A DNA stretch of 64,000 nt. Source: Soonwooa sp032062245. Its GTDB lineage: Bacteria > Bacteroidota > Bacteroidia > Flavobacteriales > Weeksellaceae. The notes under the pieces are model-generated. The model saw only the letters and a program-made list of their open reading frames with translations, had not been told where the DNA came from and made no database searches. Positions 45,819-53,460 of the stretch are shown here, one piece after another. The position numbers and the translations under genes were made by a program. Numbering within the stretch: position 1 is the stretch's first letter; each line of letters opens with the position of its first letter. The stretch is taken from contig NZ_DAMBQF010000004.1 of NCBI RefSeq assembly GCF_032062245.1, forward strand, positions 62,001 through 126,000, given 5' to 3'.

Positions 45819-46262
45819 ATGAAAACTCAAAAAATTGGAATTACATTTTCCGCTTTCGACTTGTTACATGCGGGGCATATCAAAATGTTGGAAGAAGCAA
45901 AAACTGTCTGTGATTATTTAATTGTTGCTTTACAATTGGATCCCACCTTGGATAGACCACATAAGAATAAACCCACACAATCCATCGTTGAACGTTATAT
46001 TCAACTAAAAGCATGTCGTTCGGTTGATGAGATTGTTCCATATAACACCGAGGAGGATCTTATGGATATCCTAAAATCTTTTGTTATCGATGTTCGTATA
46101 ATTGGGGATGACTATCGTGATGCAGACTTCACAGGTAAGCAATATTGTGAGGAGAAAGGTATTGAAATTTATTATAATAAAAGAGATCATCGTTTCTCTA
46201 CTTCTGGATTAAAAAAAGCAGTTTTTGAACAAGAACAGAAGAAACTTCAACCAACGCAATAA
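45819..46262 (+). CDS. Cytidylyltransferase/adenylyltransferase family protein (TagD-like)
   Basis: The start is at MKTQKIGITFSAFDLLHAGH, giving 147 residues; a reading 15 codons longer is not family-like. The nucleotidyltransferase HxGH motif is HAGH, and the C-terminal HRFSTSGLKK corresponds to the second nucleotide-binding motif. Closest in pattern to glycerol-3-phosphate cytidylyltransferases and the RfaE C-terminal domain. It may activate a polyol-phosphate or similar decoration for the polysaccharide. It is five bases upstream of rfbC. Confidence 0.82.
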   Translation: MKTQKIGITFSAFDLLHAGHIKMLEEAKTVCDYLIVALQLDPTLDRPHKNKPTQSIVERYIQLKACRSVDEIVPYNTEEDLMDILKSFVIDVRIIGDDYRDADFTGKQYCEEKGIEIYYNKRDHRFSTSGLKKAVFEQEQKKLQPTQ

Positions 46263-46267
46263 TAATA

Positions 46268-46816
46268 ATGACGATTAAAGAAACCCCACTAAAAGATTGT
46301 TATATAATAGAACCTACTATTTTTGAAGATGCAAGAGGTTATTTTTTTGAAAAATTTAATGAAAATAAATTCGAAAAATTAACGGGTATGAATGGGCATT
46401 TTGTTCAAGATAACATTTCTAAATCTTCCTATGGCGTAGTTAGAGGAGTACATTTGCAGAAAGGAGAGCATGCACAAGCAAAATTAGTATCTTGTCTTGA
46501 AGGAAAAGTATATGATGTTGCAGTTGATCTTAGAAAAGATTCTCCAACTTATGGAAAATGGTTCGGCATTGAATTATCTGCGGAAAACAAGTTACAACTT
46601 TATGTTCCAAGAGGTTTTGGTCATGGTTTTTCCGTACTAAGTGATACAGCCGTGTTTTCTTACAAATGTGATAATTTTTATCAAAGAGACTCGGAAGGTG
46701 CCGTAGCTTGGGATGATCCATATCTTGGAATCGATTGGCAAATTCCTTTAGAAAATGTAATTCTTTCAGAAAAAGATAAACAATCCCCTAGCTTTAAAGA
46801 TGAACAATTTTTATAA
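46268..46816 (+). CDS. rfbC: dTDP-4-dehydrorhamnose 3,5-epimerase
   Basis: 182 residues of RmlC cupin: EDARGYFFEKFNENKFEK, VVRGVHLQKGEHAQAKLVSC with the catalytic His, VPRGFGHGFSVLSD, FSYKCDNFY with the catalytic Tyr and GIDWQIP near the end. It epimerises dTDP-4-keto-6-deoxyglucose on the way to dTDP-L-rhamnose. No rfbA, rfbB or rfbD lies in the window, so the rest of the pathway must be elsewhere, or the enzyme serves another dTDP-sugar. Last gene of the locus; a terminator follows. Confidence 0.94.
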   Translation: MTIKETPLKDCYIIEPTIFEDARGYFFEKFNENKFEKLTGMNGHFVQDNISKSSYGVVRGVHLQKGEHAQAKLVSCLEGKVYDVAVDLRKDSPTYGKWFGIELSAENKLQLYVPRGFGHGFSVLSDTAVFSYKCDNFYQRDSEGAVAWDDPYLGIDWQIPLENVILSEKDKQSPSFKDEQFL

Positions 46817-46821
46817 ATATT

Positions 46822-46848
46822 AAAGAACCAAATTTTGGTTCTTTTTTT
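46822..46848 (+). terminator. Terminator at the end of the polysaccharide locus
   Basis: Arms AAAGAACCA (46822-46830) and TGGTTCTTT (46836-46844), then T to 46848, six bases past the rfbC stop. Confidence 0.88.
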
Positions 46849-46853
46849 ATTCC

Positions 46854-46861
46854 TAAATTTG
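46854..46861 (+). promoter_or_regulatory. Putative -7 promoter box for rimO (TAAATTTG)
   Basis: TAAATTTG fits TAnnTTTG, 19 bases before the ATG at 46881 and directly after the preceding terminator. Confidence 0.5.
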
Positions 46862-46880
46862 CAAACTCAAATTCTTAATA

Positions 46881-48182
46881 ATGCGTACAAAATCAACAGG
46901 TAAAAAGAAAATTAATATAGTAACACTGGGTTGTTCTAAGAATGTCTACGACTCCGAAGTTCTTATGGGACAGTTGCAAGCTAATGGCAAAGAGGTCGTT
47001 CATGAAGACAAAGGAGACATCGTGGTCATTAACACTTGTGGATTTATTGACAATGCCAAAGAAGAATCTATTAATACGATTTTGGACTATGTTGAAGCGA
47101 AAAGTAGAGGAGAGGTAGAGCAAGTTTTTGTGACGGGATGTTTGTCAGAGCGTTACAAGCCAGATTTAATTCGTGAGATTCCTGATGTTGACCAATATTT
47201 TGGGACGCGTGATTTACCTATTTTACTGAAGCATCTTGGTGCTGATTACAAACACGAATTAGTGGGCGAACGTTTAACAACAACACCGAAGCATTATGCC
47301 TACCTTAAAATTTCTGAAGGTTGCGACAGACCATGTTCGTTTTGTGCCATTCCTTTAATGCGTGGAGGACACGTTTCGACACCGATAGAAAAGTTGGTTG
47401 AAGAGGCTTCCAAATTAGCTAAAAAAGGCACTAAAGAATTAATTCTTATTGCTCAAGATTTGACTTATTATGGTCTTGATATTTATAAAAAACGTGCACT
47501 TGGCGAATTATTAAAAGAATTAATCAAGGTTGAAGGTATCGAGTGGATTAGATTGCATTACGCCTTCCCATCGGGTTTCCCAGAAGATGTTTTAGATATT
47601 ATTCGTGAAGAACCAAAGATTTGCAACTATATAGATATACCTTTACAACATATCAATTCGGATTTGTTGAAGTCTATGAAACGTGGTACAACACATGAGA
47701 AGACTAATGCTCTTTTAGCAAAATTCCGTGAGAAAGTTCCTGATATGGCAATTCGTACAACTTTAATTGTTGGATATCCAGGTGAGACGGAAGAACGTTT
47801 TCAAGAATTAAAAGATTGGGTTCGAGAGCAGCGTTTTGACCGTTTGGGTTGTTTCACTTATTCGCATGAGGAGAACACAACGGCGCATGTTCTAGAAGAT
47901 GACATCCCGCAAGAGCTTAAAGAGGCGCGTGTAGAAGAAATTATGGAGTTGCAATCGCAAATTTCTTGGGAGAAGAATCAGGAAAGAATTGGAAAGGTTT
48001 ATCGTTGTATTTTCGATCGTAAAGAAGGAAATTACTTTGTTGGACGTACCGAGTTTGATTCTCCAGATGTTGATAACACAGTGTTAGTTGAGGCTACAGA
48101 TACTTATATATCGATTGGTGAGTTTGCGGATGTCAAGATTACATCGGCTGAAGAGTTCGATTTGTATGGCGAATTAGTTTAG
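46881..48182 (+). CDS. rimO: Ribosomal protein uS12 methylthiotransferase RimO
   Basis: A radical-SAM methylthiotransferase modifying the conserved Asp of ribosomal protein S12. 433 residues: the N-terminal MTTase domain has cluster cysteines in TLGCSKNVYDSE, INTCGFIDNAKEE and VTGCLSERY; the radical-SAM motif is SEGCDRPCSFCAIP (Cys148, Cys152, Cys155); the C-terminal TRAM domain is from about 370. SKNVYDSE and AIPLMRGGH favour RimO over MiaB. Monocistronic with promoter and terminator. Confidence 0.97.
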   Translation: MRTKSTGKKKINIVTLGCSKNVYDSEVLMGQLQANGKEVVHEDKGDIVVINTCGFIDNAKEESINTILDYVEAKSRGEVEQVFVTGCLSERYKPDLIREIPDVDQYFGTRDLPILLKHLGADYKHELVGERLTTTPKHYAYLKISEGCDRPCSFCAIPLMRGGHVSTPIEKLVEEASKLAKKGTKELILIAQDLTYYGLDIYKKRALGELLKELIKVEGIEWIRLHYAFPSGFPEDVLDIIREEPKICNYIDIPLQHINSDLLKSMKRGTTHEKTNALLAKFREKVPDMAIRTTLIVGYPGETEERFQELKDWVREQRFDRLGCFTYSHEENTTAHVLEDDIPQELKEARVEEIMELQSQISWEKNQERIGKVYRCIFDRKEGNYFVGRTEFDSPDVDNTVLVEATDTYISIGEFADVKITSAEEFDLYGELV

Positions 48183-48203
48183 TTTTAAAACCAAATAAAC
48201 ACA

Positions 48204-48232
48204 AAACCTTGAGACTTCCTCAAGGTTTTTTT
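48204..48232 (+). terminator. Terminator after rimO
   Basis: Arms AAACCTTGAG (48204-48213) and CTCAAGGTTT (48219-48228), then T to 48232. Confidence 0.9.
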
Positions 48233-48712
48233 ATGCTCAAATTTTCGTTTTTCTTAAATTTTGTCTGTTTTTGATTTAATCTATTGTAAATCAGTGTTTT
48301 ATTTGTTTTAAATGTTTGTAAATTTTAATATTTTAAAGTATTGATTGCTATTTGATATTATTTTTACGAATATGATAATATTTTCATCTATTTTAATTTT
48401 TGAATTTTTTATAAAACCGCTTTAGATTTATTATATGTTTAAAAATATGAAATTCATAATAAATATTAAAAAACCTTATATATCAATGTTTTAAGTAGAT
48501 TTTAAGCTTTTTGTAATATTAGATTTTCTTTTAAAAATTAACAAAATCAAGATAAAATTAACATTCTTTAACAATCTTTGAAAATGACTGTAAATAAAAG
48601 ACTTAGAGCTTGTGTTAATTTAATTTTAACATAATTTTAAGACTTGTCGCCCTCGAATTTGCGGGTTGAAGTCATTTCGAGATAACTTTGCGGCGTCAAA
48701 ACAACTAAAAAA
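48233..48712. other. Long A/T-rich intergenic region upstream of the RlpA-like gene
   Basis: About 480 bases with no convincing ORF on either strand. Most is very A/T rich and unstructured. The last 70 bases are less so (around 48648-48700) and contain a good -7 box. I see no tRNA, riboswitch or small-RNA signature, but a regulatory leader cannot be excluded. Confidence 0.5.
48683..48690 (+). promoter_or_regulatory. Putative -7 promoter box for the RlpA-like gene (TAACTTTG)
   Basis: TAACTTTG fits TAnnTTTG with a TTG at 48666-48668 upstream (a rather short spacer) and 22 bases to the ATG at 48713. Confidence 0.5.
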
Positions 48713-49096
48713 ATGTTCAACATGATGAAAAGATTCATTCTAGTAATCATAATGATGATTTCAACACTTGGTATTTTCTCTTTTACTTACAAGAGTGATG
48801 CCACAGATGCTAAAACAAGTTTTGCATCGTACTACCACGATAAGTTTGAAGGTAGAAAAACAGCAAGCGGTGAGATTTTCGATAACGACGACCTTACAGC
48901 TGCTAACAGAACAATCCCGTTTGGGACAAAGGTGAAAATTACGAATCTTCGTAATGGTAAAAGTGTAGTGGTAAGAATTAATGATAGAGGTCCTTTTACA
49001 AAAAGTAGAGCGTTTGATATGTCGAGAGCAGCCTTTGAAGAGATTGGTAGCCTATCAGCAGGTCATCTTCCAATCGAATATGAAATTGTCGATTAA
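48713..49096 (+). CDS. RlpA-like septal ring lytic transglycosylase family protein
   Basis: 127 residues: signal or membrane helix (KRFILVIIMMISTLGIFSF), then a double-psi beta-barrel with the RlpA pattern FASYYHDKFEGRKTASGEIF, DLTAANRTIPFGTKVKITNL and VVVRINDRGPFTKSRAFDMS. RlpA enzymes cleave peptidoglycan strands lacking stem peptides at division sites. There is no SPOR domain, so this is the short secreted form common in Bacteroidota. The ATG at 48713 is used, but ATGs at 48722 and 48725 are equally possible. Confidence 0.88.
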   Translation: MFNMMKRFILVIIMMISTLGIFSFTYKSDATDAKTSFASYYHDKFEGRKTASGEIFDNDDLTAANRTIPFGTKVKITNLRNGKSVVVRINDRGPFTKSRAFDMSRAAFEEIGSLSAGHLPIEYEIVD

Positions 49097-49119
49097 GATT
49101 AAAAATTTTAGTTAGTAAG

Positions 49120-49159
49120 AAAAAGCATCTATAACGATTGGGTTAAGGATGCTTTTTTT
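49120..49159 (+). terminator. Terminator after the RlpA-like gene
   Basis: Ten-base arms AAAAAGCATC (49120-49129) and GATGCTTTTT (49148-49157) with an 18-base loop and T to 49159. Confidence 0.75.
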
Positions 49160-49180
49160 ATTTTTACAAAAATTATTAAT

Positions 49181-49393
49181 ATGTTCAGTATCGAAGACGA
49201 GTTTCAGGCTTTCAAGCAAGAACTAGAAAAATTGGGTATCAATGTTATTAAAATCCAAAAAGTTGGCAACGGCAGTATGTCTTTTCATGAAGTGACTTAC
49301 AAATCGCCACGTTACGACGAAGAGAAAAAAGTCTTCGTAGAACGCCACAAACTTGACGAACTTTTAAACGATTTCAAAAAAGCTTACTCATAA
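49181..49393 (+). CDS. Small hypothetical protein, 70 residues
   Basis: FSIEDEFQAFKQELEKLGIN then a short beta-rich middle (KVGNGSMSFHEVTYK) and a C-terminal helix (HKLDELLNDFKKAYS). Charged and soluble, with no signal peptide or recognised domain. Natural composition and its own slot between a terminator and the next gene support it as real. Function unknown. Confidence 0.65.
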   Translation: MFSIEDEFQAFKQELEKLGINVIKIQKVGNGSMSFHEVTYKSPRYDEEKKVFVERHKLDELLNDFKKAYS

Positions 49394-50160
49394 CTAAGAT
49401 TTCTTTCCATAAAATAAAAGTCTTTTAAAAGCATAGATCGCTGGGAGTTTTGGGAAATTGTCCGCGATTCGATTTTTATATTTCTTGATAAAATCCTCGC
49501 GATGCGCCTCATCCATATTTTCTAAATACGGAATTAAAGCTGAACCCGAAATAAAATCAAATAGCTGATCATGACTTTCAGCGATAATAGGGTAAATTCT
49601 GAACGATAAATCTAAATCGGACAATCCGTTCTCAAAAAAGATTTTCGCGTACTCATCAATGCTTAAAACCGCCGATTTGCGATTCCAGTTGTTAAGTTGG
49701 GATTTGTAAGCTTGCTCTACCGCTAAATCGAAAAGTATTTGGTTAAGTTTATTTTCTGATTGATAAGGCATTTGCATAGCCAATTGTCCAGCTTTATTTA
49801 GTTTAGAAATAATTTTAGGAAACAATTTTTGATGATTGTCCGACCATTGCAAAGACGCATTACTAAAGATTAAATCCCAAGTTTTGTCATCTTCGATAAT
49901 CGCTTCGGTTGTTGATATTTTAAAATTTAAATTTTCTTTTTTAAAGACTTTCGACTGTTCTAACATTTCGGGTGATGAGTCAATTCGTAAAAATTTGGAC
50001 GTCGAAAATTTTTCTGCAAGAATCGACGTTTGTTCGCCAATTCCGCAACCCAAATCGATGGCGCTCATATTATTTTTATCTTGATCAAGTCCATCAAATC
50101 AAAAAAAGGTTTGTATCTAATATTTTTAAATTGATTATAAGCGTCAGGATTTCAGGGCAT
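49394..50160 (-). pseudogene. Tam-like SAM methyltransferase, disrupted near the N-terminus
   Basis: The open part (49394-50068, 224 residues) begins directly at SAM motif I (AIDLGCGIGEQTSILAEKF) and continues with FSNASLQWSDNHQKLF, as in trans-aconitate 2-methyltransferase-type enzymes, which normally have about 30 residues before motif I. Those residues are upstream on the minus strand in another frame: ATG at 50160, MP, a TGA, then NPDAYNQFKNIRYKPFFDL. The family normally has MPWNP here, so TGA (50154-50152) looks like a mutated Trp codon. One missing T in the run at 50073-50077 explains the frame change. Substrate unknown. Confidence 0.75.
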
Positions 50161-50283
50161 ATTTGTATTTTTTTTAAATCAAGCAAAGGATGGAGGATGT
50201 ATAATCTTAAATCTGTTTTAAACTTTATTAAATTTAAAAAGATTTGCGGACTTTTACCGACATTTGTCCTGTAAATTTCAAAT

Positions 50284-51537
50284 ATGAAAAACGCCATTCT
50301 CATCACCATCGGCGATGAAATCCTTTCTGGAAACACCATTGACACCAATTCCAACTTTATTGCAACAGAGCTAAAATCCATCGGGATTTCTGTAAAACAA
50401 ATTTTCACGATTTCGGATGAAATAGAAGTGATTAAATCTACGTTAAAAGACGCTTTTGATTTAGGTGATTTGGTGATAACAACGGGCGGATTGGGACCAA
50501 CCAGAGATGATAAAACCAAAAAAGCTTTTCTGGAATTTTTTGATGATAAATTAATTTCGGACGAAAAAACATTTAAGCATTTGTCGGAATATTTGATTTC
50601 CAGAAATCGACAAGATTTGTTGGAATTAAATAAAAGTCAAGCCGACGTTTTATCAAAAGCTGTGGTTTTTCAAAACGATTTCGGCACAGCGCCTTGTCAG
50701 ATGATTGAGCAAAATGGCAAATTGGTTTTCTCGTTGCCAGGCGTTCCTTACGAAGTAAAACCTTTGATAAAAGATAAAATTCTTCCTTATTTAAAAGAGA
50801 AATTCGAGCTCGATTCTATTTTTACGAGAATTGTCTCGGTGGTTAACGTTCCCGAAAGTATTTTGGCTGAACGAATCGCAGATTGGGAAGATTATTTGCC
50901 TTCTCACATTTTGTTGTCTTATCTGCCAATTGGTAACCGTGTGAAACTGAGAATTACCGCTTCTGGAAAAGATTTTTCACAATTAGAAAATGATGTTGAA
51001 ACGCAAATTCAATCTTTATTAAAAATTATTGGTGAAAACGTAATTGCAACTTATGAAGATAAAATCGAAAAGATTTTAGGCGAAATTTTGACGGATCGAA
51101 AACTTACTATTTCAACAACGGAAAGCTGTACTGGTGGCGAAGTTTCAAAATTAATAACGTCGGTTTCGGGAAGTTCTAAATACTTTCTTGGCGGAATTGT
51201 TACTTATGCAACCCAAAAGAAAATCGATATTTTAAAAGTTTCTGATGAAACTGTTACTAAAAATACAGTTGTTAGCGAAGAAGTCGCTTTAGAAATGGCT
51301 CGTGGTGGACAAAAACTCTTTGGGACAGATATTTGTCTTTCTACGACTGGTGTTGCTGGACCGAGCAAAGGAGAAGATGGCAAAGATGTCGGAACCGTTT
51401 TTTACTCAATTCGAATCGACGATATAGAGAAAGTTTCGCATTTGCATTTGCCTTATATGGAGCGCACAGATTTTATGAATTTCGTTGCACAACGTATTTT
51501 GCAAGATTTGGTGGCGATGTTGGTGCAGAATCATTGA
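50284..51537 (+). CDS. cinA: CinA family protein (NMN deamidase-related)
   Basis: 417 residues. The N-terminal MoaB/Mog-like domain (LITIGDEILSGNTIDTNSNF; TTGGLGPTRDDKTKKAFLEF) is followed by the C-terminal nicotinamide-nucleotide amidase domain (STTESCTGGEVSKLITSVSG; STTGVAGPSKGEDG). The pair defines full-length CinA, which recycles NMN for NAD synthesis and was first linked to competence. Length and both motifs are normal. Confidence 0.94.
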   Translation: MKNAILITIGDEILSGNTIDTNSNFIATELKSIGISVKQIFTISDEIEVIKSTLKDAFDLGDLVITTGGLGPTRDDKTKKAFLEFFDDKLISDEKTFKHLSEYLISRNRQDLLELNKSQADVLSKAVVFQNDFGTAPCQMIEQNGKLVFSLPGVPYEVKPLIKDKILPYLKEKFELDSIFTRIVSVVNVPESILAERIADWEDYLPSHILLSYLPIGNRVKLRITASGKDFSQLENDVETQIQSLLKIIGENVIATYEDKIEKILGEILTDRKLTISTTESCTGGEVSKLITSVSGSSKYFLGGIVTYATQKKIDILKVSDETVTKNTVVSEEVALEMARGGQKLFGTDICLSTTGVAGPSKGEDGKDVGTVFYSIRIDDIEKVSHLHLPYMERTDFMNFVAQRILQDLVAMLVQNH

Positions 51538-51607
51538 TAATTCTCATTGTCTGAAATTCTCGCATCAATATTTTCTTTTGTAGCTTTGATAGGTTTATAA
51601 TTCATTT

Positions 51608-51871
51608 ATGAAAAATTTAGTTTTAATTGGAGCAGTCGCTTTTGCATTGATTTCTTGTGAAAAGAAAAATCTTGAAGTTAAACACGCTTCCGAAATGGAA
51701 TCTGGACTTAAAATCTCGGCAAAAGTGGTAAATGAAGAAGACCCTGTTTGTCACATGAAAACCGCTGAGCATCTTAGTGATACCTTGACTTATAAAGGTC
51801 AGGTTTATGGTTTTTGCAGTTCGATGTGTAAAGATGAATTTAAGAAAAATCCAAATTCTTATTTAAAATAA
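51608..51871 (+). CDS. YHS-domain lipoprotein
   Basis: 87 residues. Lipobox FALISC (Cys17) predicts membrane anchoring in the periplasm. The C-terminal YHS domain reads EEDPVCHMKTAEHLS and YGFCSSMCKDEFKKNPNSY; YHS motifs occur in copper transporters and related metal proteins, and the Cys pairs can bind metal. It lies one base upstream of a SCO copper chaperone gene, which supports a role in periplasmic copper handling. Confidence 0.88.
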   Translation: MKNLVLIGAVAFALISCEKKNLEVKHASEMESGLKISAKVVNEEDPVCHMKTAEHLSDTLTYKGQVYGFCSSMCKDEFKKNPNSYLK

Positions 51872-51872
51872 A

Positions 51873-52556
51873 ATGTCAACAACCGAAAATACCCAAACTT
51901 CAAAATCAAAAAAAACATGGATTCCCATTTTGGTAATTCTACTGATTGCTGCTTTGGTTTTTGGTGTTCGACAATACATGAATTCGTCGCTTTTTACGGT
52001 GATGAAAGTCCCAGAATTTTCTTTAAAAGATCAAAATAATAAAACGATTACCAACAAAGATATGCTCGGGAAAGTCTATTTGGTGGAGTTTTTCTTTAGT
52101 CGATGTCCAACGATTTGCCCTGTGATGAATACCAATATGCGACACATCGAAGAAGAAATCAACGATCCAAATTTTGGAATAATATCTATAAGTATCGATC
52201 CCGAAAATGATACACCCGAAATTTTAAAAGAACACGCAAAAAAAATCGGTGCTAAATCTCCAAACTGGCATTTTTTGACTGGTGATCGAACTTACATTGG
52301 TGACATTGCCAAGAAATTTGATATTTATGTTGGAGACCAAAAAGACAAAGCGGAAAGTCTAAACCACAGCGGAGAAATTGCTTTGGTAGATAAAGATGGA
52401 AACATCCGTTGTCGTTTTGGGAAAGATGGAATGCCAATTTTGTATTATTCTGGACTCAATTACGAAGACGAAGCGGGAACCAAAACCAGTTTAGTTGGAA
52501 AATTTCATCCAGACCGCGAACTTTTGATTGAAGACATCAAAAAACTTCTAAAATAG
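51873..52556 (+). CDS. SCO1/SenC family copper chaperone
   Basis: 227 residues with one N-terminal membrane helix (about 16-31) and a periplasmic thioredoxin-fold domain. Copper ligands are visible: FFFSRCPTICPVMN with Cys78 and Cys82, and the distal His in LNHSGEIALVDKDG. SCO proteins deliver copper to the CuA centre of cytochrome c oxidase or reduce its cysteines. Translationally adjacent to the YHS lipoprotein, and likely co-transcribed with it. Confidence 0.93.
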   Translation: MSTTENTQTSKSKKTWIPILVILLIAALVFGVRQYMNSSLFTVMKVPEFSLKDQNNKTITNKDMLGKVYLVEFFFSRCPTICPVMNTNMRHIEEEINDPNFGIISISIDPENDTPEILKEHAKKIGAKSPNWHFLTGDRTYIGDIAKKFDIYVGDQKDKAESLNHSGEIALVDKDGNIRCRFGKDGMPILYYSGLNYEDEAGTKTSLVGKFHPDRELLIEDIKKLLK

Positions 52557-52646
52557 GCGTTAATTAATGTTAACGGTACGTTGTTTAAGGCATGAATAAA
52601 GTATCTTTAAGACAATTAAATTAATGTTTAATCGAAAATTTTAAAA

Positions 52647-53315
52647 ATGAAAGTATTGAAAATAGCAGCTATCGGTTTTTTGATGGCTTCAAGTTTTATG
52701 TCGGCACAATTTAAACAGGCACCACTTCCTTATGCGTATAATGCTCTAGAAGCTGCCGTGGATGCACAAACAATGGAAATTCATTACAGCAAACATGCAG
52801 CTGGATATACCGCAAATCTCAACAAAGCGATTGCGGGAACACCGATGGAAAAGGAAAGTCTTTTCACGATTCTTTCTCATATTTCTAAAGAGTCGCCTGC
52901 TGTAAGAAATAATGCGGGCGGACATTATAATCACGAGTTATTTTGGACGGTTTTAACACCGAAAAAAGACACAAAAGCGTCTGCAAAATTAGCCAAAGCA
53001 ATTACAGATAATTTTGGAACTATAGAGGCTTTTAAAGAAAAAATGGCAAAAGCTGGAGCTGACAGGTTTGGGTCTGGATGGGCATGGTTAATCGTTACAC
53101 CGGATAAAAAATTAGCAATTACATCAACTGCGAACCAAGATAATCCGTTGATGGATGTTGCGGAAGTTAAAGGAACACCAATTTTCGCAATTGATGTTTG
53201 GGAACACGCTTATTATTTGAAATATCAAAACAAACGTGCAGATTATTTAACTGCTTTATGGAGCGTGGTTAACTGGGACGAAATCTCAAAACGTTATGAT
53301 GCAGCAGTAAAATAG
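52647..53315 (+). CDS. sodA: Secreted Fe/Mn superoxide dismutase (Mn-type signatures)
   Basis: 222 residues with a signal peptide (cleaved near SFMSA-Q), so exported, unlike most SODs. Metal ligands: His46 in MEIHYSKHAAGY, the His of GGHYNHELFW, and Asp and His of DVWEHAYYLKYQ. Gly in NAGGHYNH and Gln in NQDNPLM favour manganese over iron. It converts superoxide to peroxide and oxygen in the periplasm or outside the cell. TATCTTTA at 52603-52610 with a TTG 18 bases earlier may be its promoter. Confidence 0.94.
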   Translation: MKVLKIAAIGFLMASSFMSAQFKQAPLPYAYNALEAAVDAQTMEIHYSKHAAGYTANLNKAIAGTPMEKESLFTILSHISKESPAVRNNAGGHYNHELFWTVLTPKKDTKASAKLAKAITDNFGTIEAFKEKMAKAGADRFGSGWAWLIVTPDKKLAITSTANQDNPLMDVAEVKGTPIFAIDVWEHAYYLKYQNKRADYLTALWSVVNWDEISKRYDAAVK

Positions 53316-53337
53316 ATTGTTTTTACAATAAAAAATC

Positions 53338-53371
53338 AACTCGCTTTTCAATTTTGAGAAGCGAGTTTTTT
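53338..53371 (+). terminator. Terminator after the SOD gene
   Basis: Arms AACTCGCTT (53338-53346) and AAGCGAGTT (53359-53367) with further inner pairing, then T to 53371. Confidence 0.9.
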
Positions 53372-53460
53372 GTTAAAATTTAATTTTATTTTAAGTTCAA
53401 ATTAAGTTGTTTTTCATGGTTCTTGTAAATCTTTGCACATCAGAAAAAAGAGAGTAGAAA

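Noticed and set aside
25173..46816. Locus as a rhamnose (rmlBACD) operon
   Set aside because: Only rfbC is present; the sugar genes point to 6-deoxy amino sugars.
50152..50154. In-frame TGA in the methyltransferase as a selenocysteine codon
   Set aside because: Family alignment expects Trp, not Cys, at this place, and a separate frameshift follows; no SECIS-like stem is evident.
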